This document shows, piece after piece, positions 29,390 through 37,064 of a stretch of 37,064 bases of DNA (positions are counted from its first letter, which is position 1; the number at the start of each line of letters is the position of its first letter). The notes beneath the pieces are model-generated. The model was not told the origin of the DNA and did no database searches. It was given only the letters and a program-made list of their open reading frames with translations. Origin of the DNA: Oscillospiraceae bacterium (lineage in GTDB: Bacteria; Bacillota; Clostridia; Oscillospirales; QAMX01); the NCBI GenBank assembly GCA_015068345.1, contig SVKS01000009.1, forward strand, positions 1 through 37,064, in the 5' to 3' direction. A program made the translations under genes and the position numbers.

Positions 29390-30580
29390 TTACGGACGCT
29401 GGAAGGTGCCGTCGGGCAGACGGTTCTGGGTCCATTCGGTAACGGTGTTGACAGCGGGGAACTTCTTGGCGAGTTCTTCGTCGATGTCCACGCCGAGACC
29501 CGGCTTGTCGCTGACGGTGACGTAGCCGTTCTTGGCAACAGGAGTGCCCGGGAAGACTTCGTTCAGGATGCCTTCGCGGATGCCCCATTCCTGGATACCA
29601 AAGTTATGGGTGGAGAGGTCAAGATGCACGTTGGCAGCGTGACCAACAGGGGAAACGTCGCCGGGGCCATGCCAAGCGGTGCGGATGCCGAAGACTTCGC
29701 AATAGGTGGCGAGCTTCTTGGCCGGGGTGATACCGCCGATCTGGCTGATGTGGCAACGGATGAAGTCGATAAGACGGTTGCAGATGAGATAGTCCCATTC
29801 CTTGGGGTTGTTGAAGAGTTCACCCATGGCGATGGGGGTGGTGCTGGTCATGCGGATATTGCGGAAATATTCGCACTGTTCAGGAGCAAGAGCGTCTTCC
29901 AGGAAGAAGAGGCGGTAGGGCTCCAGACGCTTGGCCAGGCTGACCGATTCGCTGGGCTGGATTCTTTCATGTACGTCGTGGCAAAGTTCAACCTTGTCAC
30001 CCAGGGTCTTACGGGCATAGTCGAAGAGTTCGACGGTGTTGCGGATGTAGTCGCCGGAGTTGCTGTAGAGGCCGCTGAGGGAGGGACCCTTCTTGACTTC
30101 CTTGTTTCCGCCGTAGCCGCCCCACTGAATTCTGACGTGTTCAATACCGTCTTCCATGAATTCCTGTACGCGTTCGATAACGGCTTCCTTGGTTCTGCCA
30201 TCAGCATGACGGTAGATGGGAGCAGCATTGCGGCACTTGCCGCCCAGCAGGTCGTAAACAGGCATATTGGCCATCTTACCCTTGATATCCCACAGAGCCA
30301 TGTCAACACCGGAGATCGCATTGTTGGTGATGGGACCGTTACGCCAGTAGGAGTTGTGCATCATCATCTGGAAGAGGTCTTCGATCTGGGAAACATCTCT
30401 GCCAACCAGCAGGGGCTTGAGATAGTTGTTGATGAAGGCTTCGACCAGTTCGTGTCTGTAGGCGAAGGTGGAGCAGCCGAGGCCGTAGAGGCCCGGTTCG
30501 CTGGTTTCGACCTTGACAACAATCAGGTTGATTCTTTCGGGGGCGGTGCAGATTGCACGCACGTCACGAATGGTTACCAT
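29390..30580 (-). CDS. manD: ManD/RspA-like enolase-superfamily dehydratase
   Basis: AISGVDMALWDIKGKMANMPVYDLLGGK, ELCHDVHERIQP, IAMGELFNNPKEWDYLI, AWHGPGDVSPVGHAANVHLDLSTHNFGIQEW. Confidence 0.85.
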   Translation of the reverse strand: MVTIRDVRAICTAPERINLIVVKVETSEPGLYGLGCSTFAYRHELVEAFINNYLKPLLVGRDVSQIEDLFQMMMHNSYWRNGPITNNAISGVDMALWDIKGKMANMPVYDLLGGKCRNAAPIYRHADGRTKEAVIERVQEFMEDGIEHVRIQWGGYGGNKEVKKGPSLSGLYSNSGDYIRNTVELFDYARKTLGDKVELCHDVHERIQPSESVSLAKRLEPYRLFFLEDALAPEQCEYFRNIRMTSTTPIAMGELFNNPKEWDYLICNRLIDFIRCHISQIGGITPAKKLATYCEVFGIRTAWHGPGDVSPVGHAANVHLDLSTHNFGIQEWGIREGILNEVFPGTPVAKNGYVTVSDKPGLGVDIDEELAKKFPAVNTVTEWTQNRLPDGTFQRP

Positions 30581-30635
30581 AGTGTACTTCCTTTCTTACC
30601 TCCCGTCAGAGCGGGATGAAATATCAACTGTAGTC

Positions 30636-30664
30636 ATTATAACATTCTTTCGGAGAATGTGCAA
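30636..30664 (-). promoter_or_regulatory. Promoter of manD-like gene with palindromic spacer
   Basis: Minus strand TTGCAC, 17 nt, TATAAT; inverted repeat ACATTCT-N5-AGAATGT at 30642-30660. Confidence 0.75.
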
Positions 30665-30702
30665 GAGGGCTGACAGCCTTTTTGAAGTGAATTTCTAAAA
30701 AT

Positions 30703-30972
30703 TCAAAATTCGTACATAATTGCGCTGGTGGCACCCAAAGCTACTACCAGGATCACCAGCATAATAACAAGAATCAACGCCAGAGCATAGACGCAGAAGA
30801 AGGAGCGTGCGTAGTTTTTCAGGTTGATGTTACTTCCGCCACCCAGGGCAAACACCAGGATGCAGATGAAACCCACCACCGGAATGGAGAAAAGCAGGTT
30901 GTAGCCAAAGTAAGCCCAGGGAGAAAGGGGTTTGTACTCAGCAGGGATCGTGTTTTTGACTTCAGGATTCAT
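30703..30972 (-). CDS. Small membrane protein (two predicted TM helices)
   Basis: MNPEVKNTIPAEYKPLSPWAYFGYNLLFSIPVVGFICILVFALGG...VYALALILVIMLVILVVALG. Confidence 0.7.
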   Translation of the reverse strand: MNPEVKNTIPAEYKPLSPWAYFGYNLLFSIPVVGFICILVFALGGGSNINLKNYARSFFCVYALALILVIMLVILVVALGATSAIMYEF

Positions 30973-30994
30973 AATAACTCTCTCTTTCATTTAT

Positions 30995-33313
30995 TTAGGC
31001 AAGACGCTTGCCCTTGTACCAAATTTCGTAATCTTTCTGGTCGCCGTGGATCCGGTAGCTTTCCAGGACACCGTCCCTCCAGCAAATATCCAGTTTCATG
31101 TTGCCCTTCACAGCGATTCCCTTCAGGGATCCGGTCTTCCAATCGGTGGGCAGGGCGGGCAAAAGGGTGATCTTCTTGCCAATGCTACGCACCAGCATCT
31201 CTGCTATGCCGGCGGTGCAGCCAAAGTTGCCATCGATCTGGAAGGGCGGATGGGCATCAAAGAGGTTGGCATAGGTACCGCCTCCGTTGTAAGCCAGCAT
31301 CGCCGCCGCAGGCAGATTGCTTCCCGCCGCAATCATGGGGTCCTTCAAGCGAAGCTGATTATCCAGCATGATCTTGGCGTGATCTCCGTCATTGAGCCTG
31401 GCCCAGAAGTTGATTTTCCAACCCAGGCTCCAGCCGGTGCCGTCGTCACCCCGTTCTTCCAGGGTGCGTTTGCAGGCAGCAAAGTACTCCGGAGTATCCT
31501 CTTCATTGAAGAGGCCCGCCGGATAGAGCCCGTAAAGGTGGCTGGTGTGGCGATGGTGAGGTTCCACCTCCTCCATTTCCTCAGCCCATTCCAAAAGCTG
31601 ACCCCGGGATCCGATCTTCGGTTGCCAGAGTTTAGAAATCGCCGCTTCAATTTCAGGGGTATAGCGATTCAGGCCCAAAAGCTTTTCGGTTTCCAGGAGG
31701 TTCAAAAAGAGTTCCCGGATGATGGTCATGGTCATGGTGGTGGTTTTGGACACGGCGGTAGCCTTCCCGTTAAACCAGAAGTTGTTTTCCGGGGAGGTGG
31801 AGGGAACCAGAGCCAGGTTTCCTTCCCCATCGTCGCTCAATACATCCAGGTAGAAACGAGCGGCATCCGCCATAACCGGGTATGCTTTATCCCGCAGGAA
31901 ATCCAGGTCCAGGGTGTATTCGTAGTATTCGTAAAGATGACGGCACAGCCAACCGGAGGCCATGGGCCAGAAGGACCACACCGCACTCCCCTGCACCGGT
32001 ACGGTATGACGCCACAGGTCGCTGTTGTGATGCACCGTAAATCCACCGGCACCGTAATACTGACGTGCGGTCTTACTGCCATTTTCTCGGAGTTCATCCA
32101 CCATACGGTTGAGGGGTTCGGTCAGTTCCGGCATGGCAGTAGGCAGGGCCGGCCAGTAGTTCATTTCGGTATTGATGTTTGTAGTATAGTTGGAATTCCA
32201 GGGGGGATTGGGTTCATCGTTCCAAATTCCCTGCAGATTGGTGGGTTGGGTTCCCGCCCGTGAAGAGGCGATCAGCAGGTAACGGCCAAAGTTAAAGAGA
32301 AGCGTGTAAAGTCCAATATCCTTTTTATCCTGCATAAAGTTCAGCAGGCGGTCGTAGGTGGATTGGTTTTCCTTTCCATCGCTTCCCAGATCCAGTTCCA
32401 CCCGGTCGTAGAAGCTGCGGTGGTCGGCCACGTGCTCCTCCTTCAGGACATCGTATCCCTTTTGCAATGCCGAAAGCAGACGACGGTTGACAATGGGTTT
32501 GGGATCCTTCCCCTCCAGGAAGGGATGCTTGTCGGGTCCTGCAAAGCTTGTGGCGGTGGAGAAATAGAGTTCTACCCTCTTTGCCCCACGAATGCAAAGC
32601 TTATCCCCCATGGCTTTAGGATAACCATCGGTTTTGACCTCCAGCGCCGCATAAATTTGCATCCCCCGATTCTCATCCCCATCCAAATAACGGTAGAAGG
32701 GGTTGGGATCCCGGCGATCGGTATAACTGGGGGCTTCGGCGGTCATAGCAAGCCGGGTTTCGCGTGCCTCTGTTTTGTAACGCAGGGGTGACGTCATGGA
32801 AATAGACAGGTCGAAATGCTCTTCCGCATCGATTCGGTAAACCACCACTCCCGCAGGGTGAGAAGCAAAGGCTGTACGGCTAACCTTCTTCCCATTTTGC
32901 GTGTAAGCTACTTCGGCCAGAGCGGTCTGGAAATCCAGGGTACGAACGTAATTTTCTGTGCCTTCCTCACAGGAAAATTCCAGAAACAGATCACCCAGGG
33001 GCAAATATGCCTGGCTATCCTCCCCCTGAAAATCCTTTTCCAAGATGGTCTGTGCCTCGTCATACCGACCTTCCAGTACCAGCTTTCGGGCTTCCTTCAG
33101 AAATTCGGCACGGGGATAATCGTATTTTTTGCTTCCACCGTAGCCGTTTTCCATACCGGGGCCACCGCCCCAGATTTCATCATGATTCAAGGCAAGGCAT
33201 TCCTTTTGAACTCCGCCAAATACCATGACGCCGATATCTCCCGAGCCAATGGGCAGGGCTTCCTGCCAGCATGCTGCAGGTTTCCAGTATTTCGAAAAAT
33301 GTCCGTCTTTCAT
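30995..33313 (-). CDS. GH95-family glycoside hydrolase (alpha-L-fucosidase/alpha-galactosidase type), no signal peptide
   Basis: KPAACWQEALPIGSGDIGVMVFGG, TNINTEMNYWPA, PSTSPENNFW, FQIDGNFGCTAGIAEMLVRS; start MKDGHF after ggagga. Confidence 0.92.
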   Translation of the reverse strand: MKDGHFSKYWKPAACWQEALPIGSGDIGVMVFGGVQKECLALNHDEIWGGGPGMENGYGGSKKYDYPRAEFLKEARKLVLEGRYDEAQTILEKDFQGEDSQAYLPLGDLFLEFSCEEGTENYVRTLDFQTALAEVAYTQNGKKVSRTAFASHPAGVVVYRIDAEEHFDLSISMTSPLRYKTEARETRLAMTAEAPSYTDRRDPNPFYRYLDGDENRGMQIYAALEVKTDGYPKAMGDKLCIRGAKRVELYFSTATSFAGPDKHPFLEGKDPKPIVNRRLLSALQKGYDVLKEEHVADHRSFYDRVELDLGSDGKENQSTYDRLLNFMQDKKDIGLYTLLFNFGRYLLIASSRAGTQPTNLQGIWNDEPNPPWNSNYTTNINTEMNYWPALPTAMPELTEPLNRMVDELRENGSKTARQYYGAGGFTVHHNSDLWRHTVPVQGSAVWSFWPMASGWLCRHLYEYYEYTLDLDFLRDKAYPVMADAARFYLDVLSDDGEGNLALVPSTSPENNFWFNGKATAVSKTTTMTMTIIRELFLNLLETEKLLGLNRYTPEIEAAISKLWQPKIGSRGQLLEWAEEMEEVEPHHRHTSHLYGLYPAGLFNEEDTPEYFAACKRTLEERGDDGTGWSLGWKINFWARLNDGDHAKIMLDNQLRLKDPMIAAGSNLPAAAMLAYNGGGTYANLFDAHPPFQIDGNFGCTAGIAEMLVRSIGKKITLLPALPTDWKTGSLKGIAVKGNMKLDICWRDGVLESYRIHGDQKDYEIWYKGKRLA

Positions 33314-33335
33314 GGATATTTCCTCCACTTCATTC

Positions 33336-34616
33336 TCAGATCAGTTTTTCCTGAATTTCCTTCACATCCACTTCGTGGGGATCGATTCCCTTTGCCACGG
33401 CAATGGCGGCGGCAGCTCCCGCCCCCTCACCCATAGCAAGGCAAATCGGCATAACCCGGTAGTTGGAATGAGCCATGTGGGTGCCGGAAATATTCCGCCC
33501 CGCAAGCAAAAGGCCCTTCACCCCTTCGGGGATCAGGCATCGGTAGGGAATGGTGTAGCCCTTGGCTTGGGGGAAATATTTCTGCTGGCCGGTCTTGTCC
33601 AGGCCGGCACCCTCGATATTATGTACGTCGAAATTGAAATGGGCACCCCGTACCACCCAGTCATCGAACACCCGGGCTTCCAGGATATCCTCCTCGGTGA
33701 TGGTGTAAAGTCCCTTGAAATGGCGGGTTTCTCGAATGCCAACCATGGGAGCCGCGCTAATGACGTAGCAATTCTCGTACCCCGGTACAAACTCCCGCAG
33801 GAATGCCTCGATGGCATAAATCTGCTTGCGGCACTCAATCTCCGCCCGGGTCAGGCTTTCCGCATCGGTACCATCGATACCGGTACAGTTGGTCATGTTG
33901 CAGGTCACCACCCCGGGCAGGGTGGACTTATATAGCAGAACATGTCCCGCAGGGGCCGGCAGGTGTTCCCTTGCCAGAGCCTGGAGCTCACCCCGGGGCG
34001 TCTCATAGGTGGATTCAAAGCTTGGCAGAAAAACCGCTCGATCATAGTCCACCCCAGCCACCTTGAACATGATGGTGGCGGGCTGCATCTTTCCGTCGCT
34101 TTCCCGGCCCATAAAATAGGGAACCCCCGCCTTGGCGGCCACATCCCCGTCACCTGAGGCATCGATCACGATTTTTGCCAGGAAGGCTTCCCGCCCCGAC
34201 TTACTTTCGGTGATAACGCCGGCGATTCGGTTTCCTTCCATAATGGGAGCCGACACAAAACTGTAGAATCGGATGGAAGCACCCGCCTCCTCCAGCATTT
34301 CCAGATAGAGAAGCTTCAGTTTTTCGGGATCAATTTCAATCACCGGCCGGTTCTTGAAATCCCCCTCATTCTTTTCTGCACTGCGGATCAGGATTTCCCG
34401 GTAAAGATTACTGCCAGAGGTGCCAGTCCAGTGGCTCATAAGCCCGGCGGTGGAAACGCCACCGGCCATACCGCTCTGTTCCAAAACCAACACCTTTGCG
34501 CCGCCTCGGGCGGCCATAATGGCAGCCCCCATACCCGCCGGGCCGGAGCCGATCACCAATACATCATATTCCCCCGCCACCGGCAGGGTCTTTGCTTCTT
34601 CCCGATAGATTTTCAT
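33336..34616 (-). CDS. FAD-dependent oxidoreductase (FAD_oxidored/PF12831-like)
   Basis: YDVLVIGSGPAGMGAAIMAARGGAKVLVLEQ, IVIDASGDGDVAAKAGVPY; start MKIYREEAK. Confidence 0.85.
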   Translation of the reverse strand: MKIYREEAKTLPVAGEYDVLVIGSGPAGMGAAIMAARGGAKVLVLEQSGMAGGVSTAGLMSHWTGTSGSNLYREILIRSAEKNEGDFKNRPVIEIDPEKLKLLYLEMLEEAGASIRFYSFVSAPIMEGNRIAGVITESKSGREAFLAKIVIDASGDGDVAAKAGVPYFMGRESDGKMQPATIMFKVAGVDYDRAVFLPSFESTYETPRGELQALAREHLPAPAGHVLLYKSTLPGVVTCNMTNCTGIDGTDAESLTRAEIECRKQIYAIEAFLREFVPGYENCYVISAAPMVGIRETRHFKGLYTITEEDILEARVFDDWVVRGAHFNFDVHNIEGAGLDKTGQQKYFPQAKGYTIPYRCLIPEGVKGLLLAGRNISGTHMAHSNYRVMPICLAMGEGAGAAAAIAVAKGIDPHEVDVKEIQEKLI

Positions 34617-34626
34617 ATAGAACCTC

Positions 34627-35307
34627 TTATTTCCCCAGAGCACCGGCAAAGGCCCGGAAGATCTTCGCCGCATCCTCGTCTTCGGTGTAATAGATTTCGG
34701 GGTGCCATTGCACACCCAGGAAGAACTTGCGTCCCGGCATCCAAATGGCCTCGGTGCGTCCATCCGCCAAGTCGGCACAAACCTTCACACTTTTGCCCAA
34801 CCCCTTCACCATCTGGTGGTGCCAGGAATTGGTGCGAATCACGTCCTTGCCCATGATGTCATGCAGCAGGGTCCCCTGTCTGATGTATACGTCATGCCAC
34901 ACGTCGGGGCCGTCCCCGGCGCTGTGACCCTCCACGTGCTGAAACAGACTCCCGCCGAGACCCACGTTCAAAAGCTGGATCCCTCGGCAAATGCCAAGCA
35001 CCGGTTTATCCCGCAGCATCACCGAGGTTAGAAGGGACAATTCAAAAGCATCCCGTTCCTCATTGGCCTGGCCGCACAGGGGGTGCCGATCCTCCATGTA
35101 ATATTTGGGATCCACGTCCCCACCGCCGGTGAAAAGGAAACCATCAAATTGGTCGGCGTACTCCTCTGCCTTGGCCCAATCCAGCTTGCCGGGCAGAGCC
35201 ACCGGCATAAGCCCTGCATCCCACAGGGCGTTGAAGTAACGTTGATGTACGTGGATCATGTTACCATCCCGGAGTTCCCCGGTCATGGCTACAGTAGGAC
35301 GACTCAT
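34627..35307 (-). CDS. Class I glutamine amidotransferase / gamma-glutamyl hydrolase-like (peptidase C26, PuuD-like)
   Basis: FLFTGGGDVDPKYY, PVLGICRGIQLLNVGLGGSLFQ, VQWHPEI. Confidence 0.9.
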   Translation of the reverse strand: MSRPTVAMTGELRDGNMIHVHQRYFNALWDAGLMPVALPGKLDWAKAEEYADQFDGFLFTGGGDVDPKYYMEDRHPLCGQANEERDAFELSLLTSVMLRDKPVLGICRGIQLLNVGLGGSLFQHVEGHSAGDGPDVWHDVYIRQGTLLHDIMGKDVIRTNSWHHQMVKGLGKSVKVCADLADGRTEAIWMPGRKFFLGVQWHPEIYYTEDEDAAKIFRAFAGALGK

Positions 35308-36305
35308 TTCGCCGCCTCCCCTACCGCCTGGAAGTAAGCATCAATATTGGCCCAGGAAGCCTTAGGCGGAATGTCACAGCCGGAGGAAGGAATGTAGTTT
35401 TTGAAACCCTTCAGCGCCTCCATCTGATCCAAAACCGCCTTGCGGATGCTTTCAGGGGTACCATCCTTGAATTCAAACACCGGGCTGATGTTGCCCATGA
35501 CCACGATGTCCTCCGGGGTCTTGGCCAGGATGCTTCCCAGGTCCACCGCATCCCCAAAGTGATAGGCCACGGCACCCTGGTCGTAAAGGAAGGGCAACAT
35601 GGCTTCCACACTGGCACCGCAGTTGTGGTAAACCACCCCAAATTCCTCGGTCTGCACCGCTTCAATAATCTCCTTTACATAGGGAGCGGAAAACTCCTCC
35701 GCCAGGGCGGGAGACATGATACCTGTGAGGGGTTCGGCCATGACCACACCCACAGCCCCTGCTTCCTTGTATGCCAGGATGTATTTTTTCAGGAAATCGG
35801 TGGCCTTCCGCATGACGGTATGCACCATATCTTCCTCATCATAACAATTCAACATGATTTCCGAAACGCCCATCAAACGGCCCGCCAGGGAGAAGGGACC
35901 GATGACGCCGGCAAACACCGGGCGGTCGGTAATCAATTCGCAGGCCTTACGGATGGTTTCCACGTAAAGGCCGGTGCGGGCTGCACCCACTTCGGGTACC
36001 ACAAGATTTTCGGCATCTTCGGGGGTTTCCACCAGAATACCGGTGATGGCGGGCACCTCATCCTCAAAGGCAACCATGGTACCGCCAAAGGCCTCAGCTT
36101 CCACCGAAAGGTCCATCATGCTGACCGAAGCCAGCGACGGGCAACGGGCCGCCACGGCAGCCATACCCTGGGCCTGCTTGTCGGAAGATGCAATCAGTTC
36201 CCGCACCGAACAGCCCAGAAGGGCAGTGGAGGGGAATGAAAGAATCGGCATAGCCTTTTTGTGGGAGTCTGCGGCATGTTCCTGTAGAAATTTCTTTACC
36301 TGCAT
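35304..36305 (-). CDS. Uroporphyrinogen decarboxylase/MtaA-family protein with corrinoid-methyltransferase-type zinc motif
   Basis: AGVIGPFSLAGRLMG, VVMAEPLTGIMSPALAEEF, VVYHNCG ... PSSGCDIPP (H-x-C-x81-C counted from the protein). Confidence 0.85.
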   Translation of the reverse strand: MQVKKFLQEHAADSHKKAMPILSFPSTALLGCSVRELIASSDKQAQGMAAVAARCPSLASVSMMDLSVEAEAFGGTMVAFEDEVPAITGILVETPEDAENLVVPEVGAARTGLYVETIRKACELITDRPVFAGVIGPFSLAGRLMGVSEIMLNCYDEEDMVHTVMRKATDFLKKYILAYKEAGAVGVVMAEPLTGIMSPALAEEFSAPYVKEIIEAVQTEEFGVVYHNCGASVEAMLPFLYDQGAVAYHFGDAVDLGSILAKTPEDIVVMGNISPVFEFKDGTPESIRKAVLDQMEALKGFKNYIPSSGCDIPPKASWANIDAYFQAVGEAAK

Positions 36306-36398
36306 AATGTGTCTCCTTTTCAGCTGAGTGGGATCAGGTTATCCCAAATCCCATAGTCTGTCAGCCCTATTATACCTTTTTCCGGGTTATTTTGTAAA
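36306..36398 (-). promoter_or_regulatory. Promoter and short structured leader of the MtaA-like operon
   Basis: Minus strand TTTACA, 18 nt, TATAAT; leader with tgggat-aacctg-atccca hairpin and outer ggctga/tcagct pairing, then aaggag SD. Confidence 0.5.
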
Positions 36399-36442
36399 GC
36401 AATATTTTTACTTTTTCAGGACTTTCTCTTTTCCTCTCTCGC

Positions 36443-36471
36443 TTGCCAAATCAACGGGAATATAGTATAAT
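36443..36471 (+). promoter_or_regulatory. SigA-type promoter of the UvrD/PcrA-like gene
   Basis: TTGCCA, 17 nt, TATAAT. Confidence 0.7.
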
Positions 36472-36529
36472 AGACATCTCCCTTCCAATCACAAGAAGGT
36501 GAGAAAATCCTTATCCAAAGGAGAATCAC

Positions 36530-37064
36530 ATGGCTGAAATTGATTACATCGGTGAATATTACCGATTAAGACGATATTATTTATCTCAGCAGCATAAAAA
36601 GCTCAATGACATGCAGCGCAAGGCGGTGTTCAGCGTCAACGGTCCCCTGTTGGTACTCGCGGGGGCAGGAAGCGGCAAAACCACCGTTTTGGTTTCCCGT
36701 ATTGCCCATCTGATCCGATACGGCGATGCCTACGAAAGCGAAATGATCCCCGAAACCGTCACTGCCGAGGACATCGAATGGCTGATGGAGTGTGAAAAGA
36801 AGGGCATCCAGCCAACCCACGAGGAACTGATTCCCCTGTTCGCCGTCAATCCCGCCCCCGCCTGGTCGGTATTGGCCATCACCTTCACCAACAAAGCCGC
36901 CGCTGAAATGAAAGAGCGCATTGCCCGCACTCTGGGCAAGGGTGCCGAGGAGGTTTGGGCATCCACCTTCCACTCCATGTGTGTGCGCATTCTCCGACGT
37001 TATGCCGATCGGTTGGGCTATTCCAAAAGCTTCACCATTTACGACAGCGATGACCAGGTCCGTA
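36530..37064 (+). CDS. UvrD/PcrA-type superfamily 1 helicase (truncated by window end; missing from the ORF track)
   Basis: [62 protein letters not shown] ... [25 protein letters not shown] ... [22 protein letters not shown] aaaggag. Confidence 0.93.
   Translation, partial: MAEIDYIGEYYRLRRYYLSQQHKKLNDMQRKAVFSVNGPLLVLAGAGSGKTTVLVSRIAHLIRYGDAYESEMIPETVTAEDIEWLMECEKKGIQPTHEELIPLFAVNPAPAWSVLAITFTNKAAAEMKERIARTLGKGAEEVWASTFHSMCVRILRRYADRLGYSKSFTIYDSDDQVR

Noticed and set aside
29378-30619. 413-aa antisense ORF across manD
   Set aside because: Same codon-bias artefact as for groEL; no RBS or domain.
30932-32263. 443-aa ORF antisense to GH95
   Set aside because: The sense frame has GH95 catalytic motifs; the antisense is incidental.
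36306-36374. TPP riboswitch upstream of the MtaA-like gene
   Set aside because: Shares AACCUGAUC and a GCUGA-like string, but there is no room for the 5' half of the aptamer downstream of the -10 box and the remaining core is absent.

Overview
The window looks like a Clostridia-type (Firmicutes) chromosome segment with about 30 protein-coding genes. No tRNA, rRNA, CRISPR array, transposase or phage module was recognised. Housekeeping genes on it include ruvCAB (-), tsaE-tsaB, rpiB, a THUMP-type RNA methyltransferase, groES-groEL with a perfect CIRCE operator, comF (-), recD2, a Y-family polymerase operon, a Ca2+-type P-ATPase, an M14 peptidoglycan peptidase, and the 5' end of a UvrD/PcrA helicase. 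Carbohydrate genes occur as a lone GH127-like gene, a GH28/UxuB-like/TIM-barrel operon, and an accessory minus-strand block at 26.2-36.3 kb. That block holds two enolase-superfamily dehydratases, an SDR, an MBL-fold hydrolase, a VOC protein, a GH95, an FAD oxidoreductase, a class-I amidotransferase and an MtaA/UroD-like protein. The observations most worth following are: (1) a dinB / 95-aa / XRE cassette with two near-identical palindromic boxes at its promoter; (2) a five-gene operon pairing a zinc-motif MtaA-like protein with an amidase, an FAD enzyme and GH95, preceded by a short leader that can form alternative hairpins; (3) a perfect inverted repeat filling the spacer of the manD-like promoter; (4) an L,D-transpeptidase lipoprotein with Ser-Glu repeats on both sides of the catalytic domain. 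All product names come from reading motifs by eye; no database search was run.
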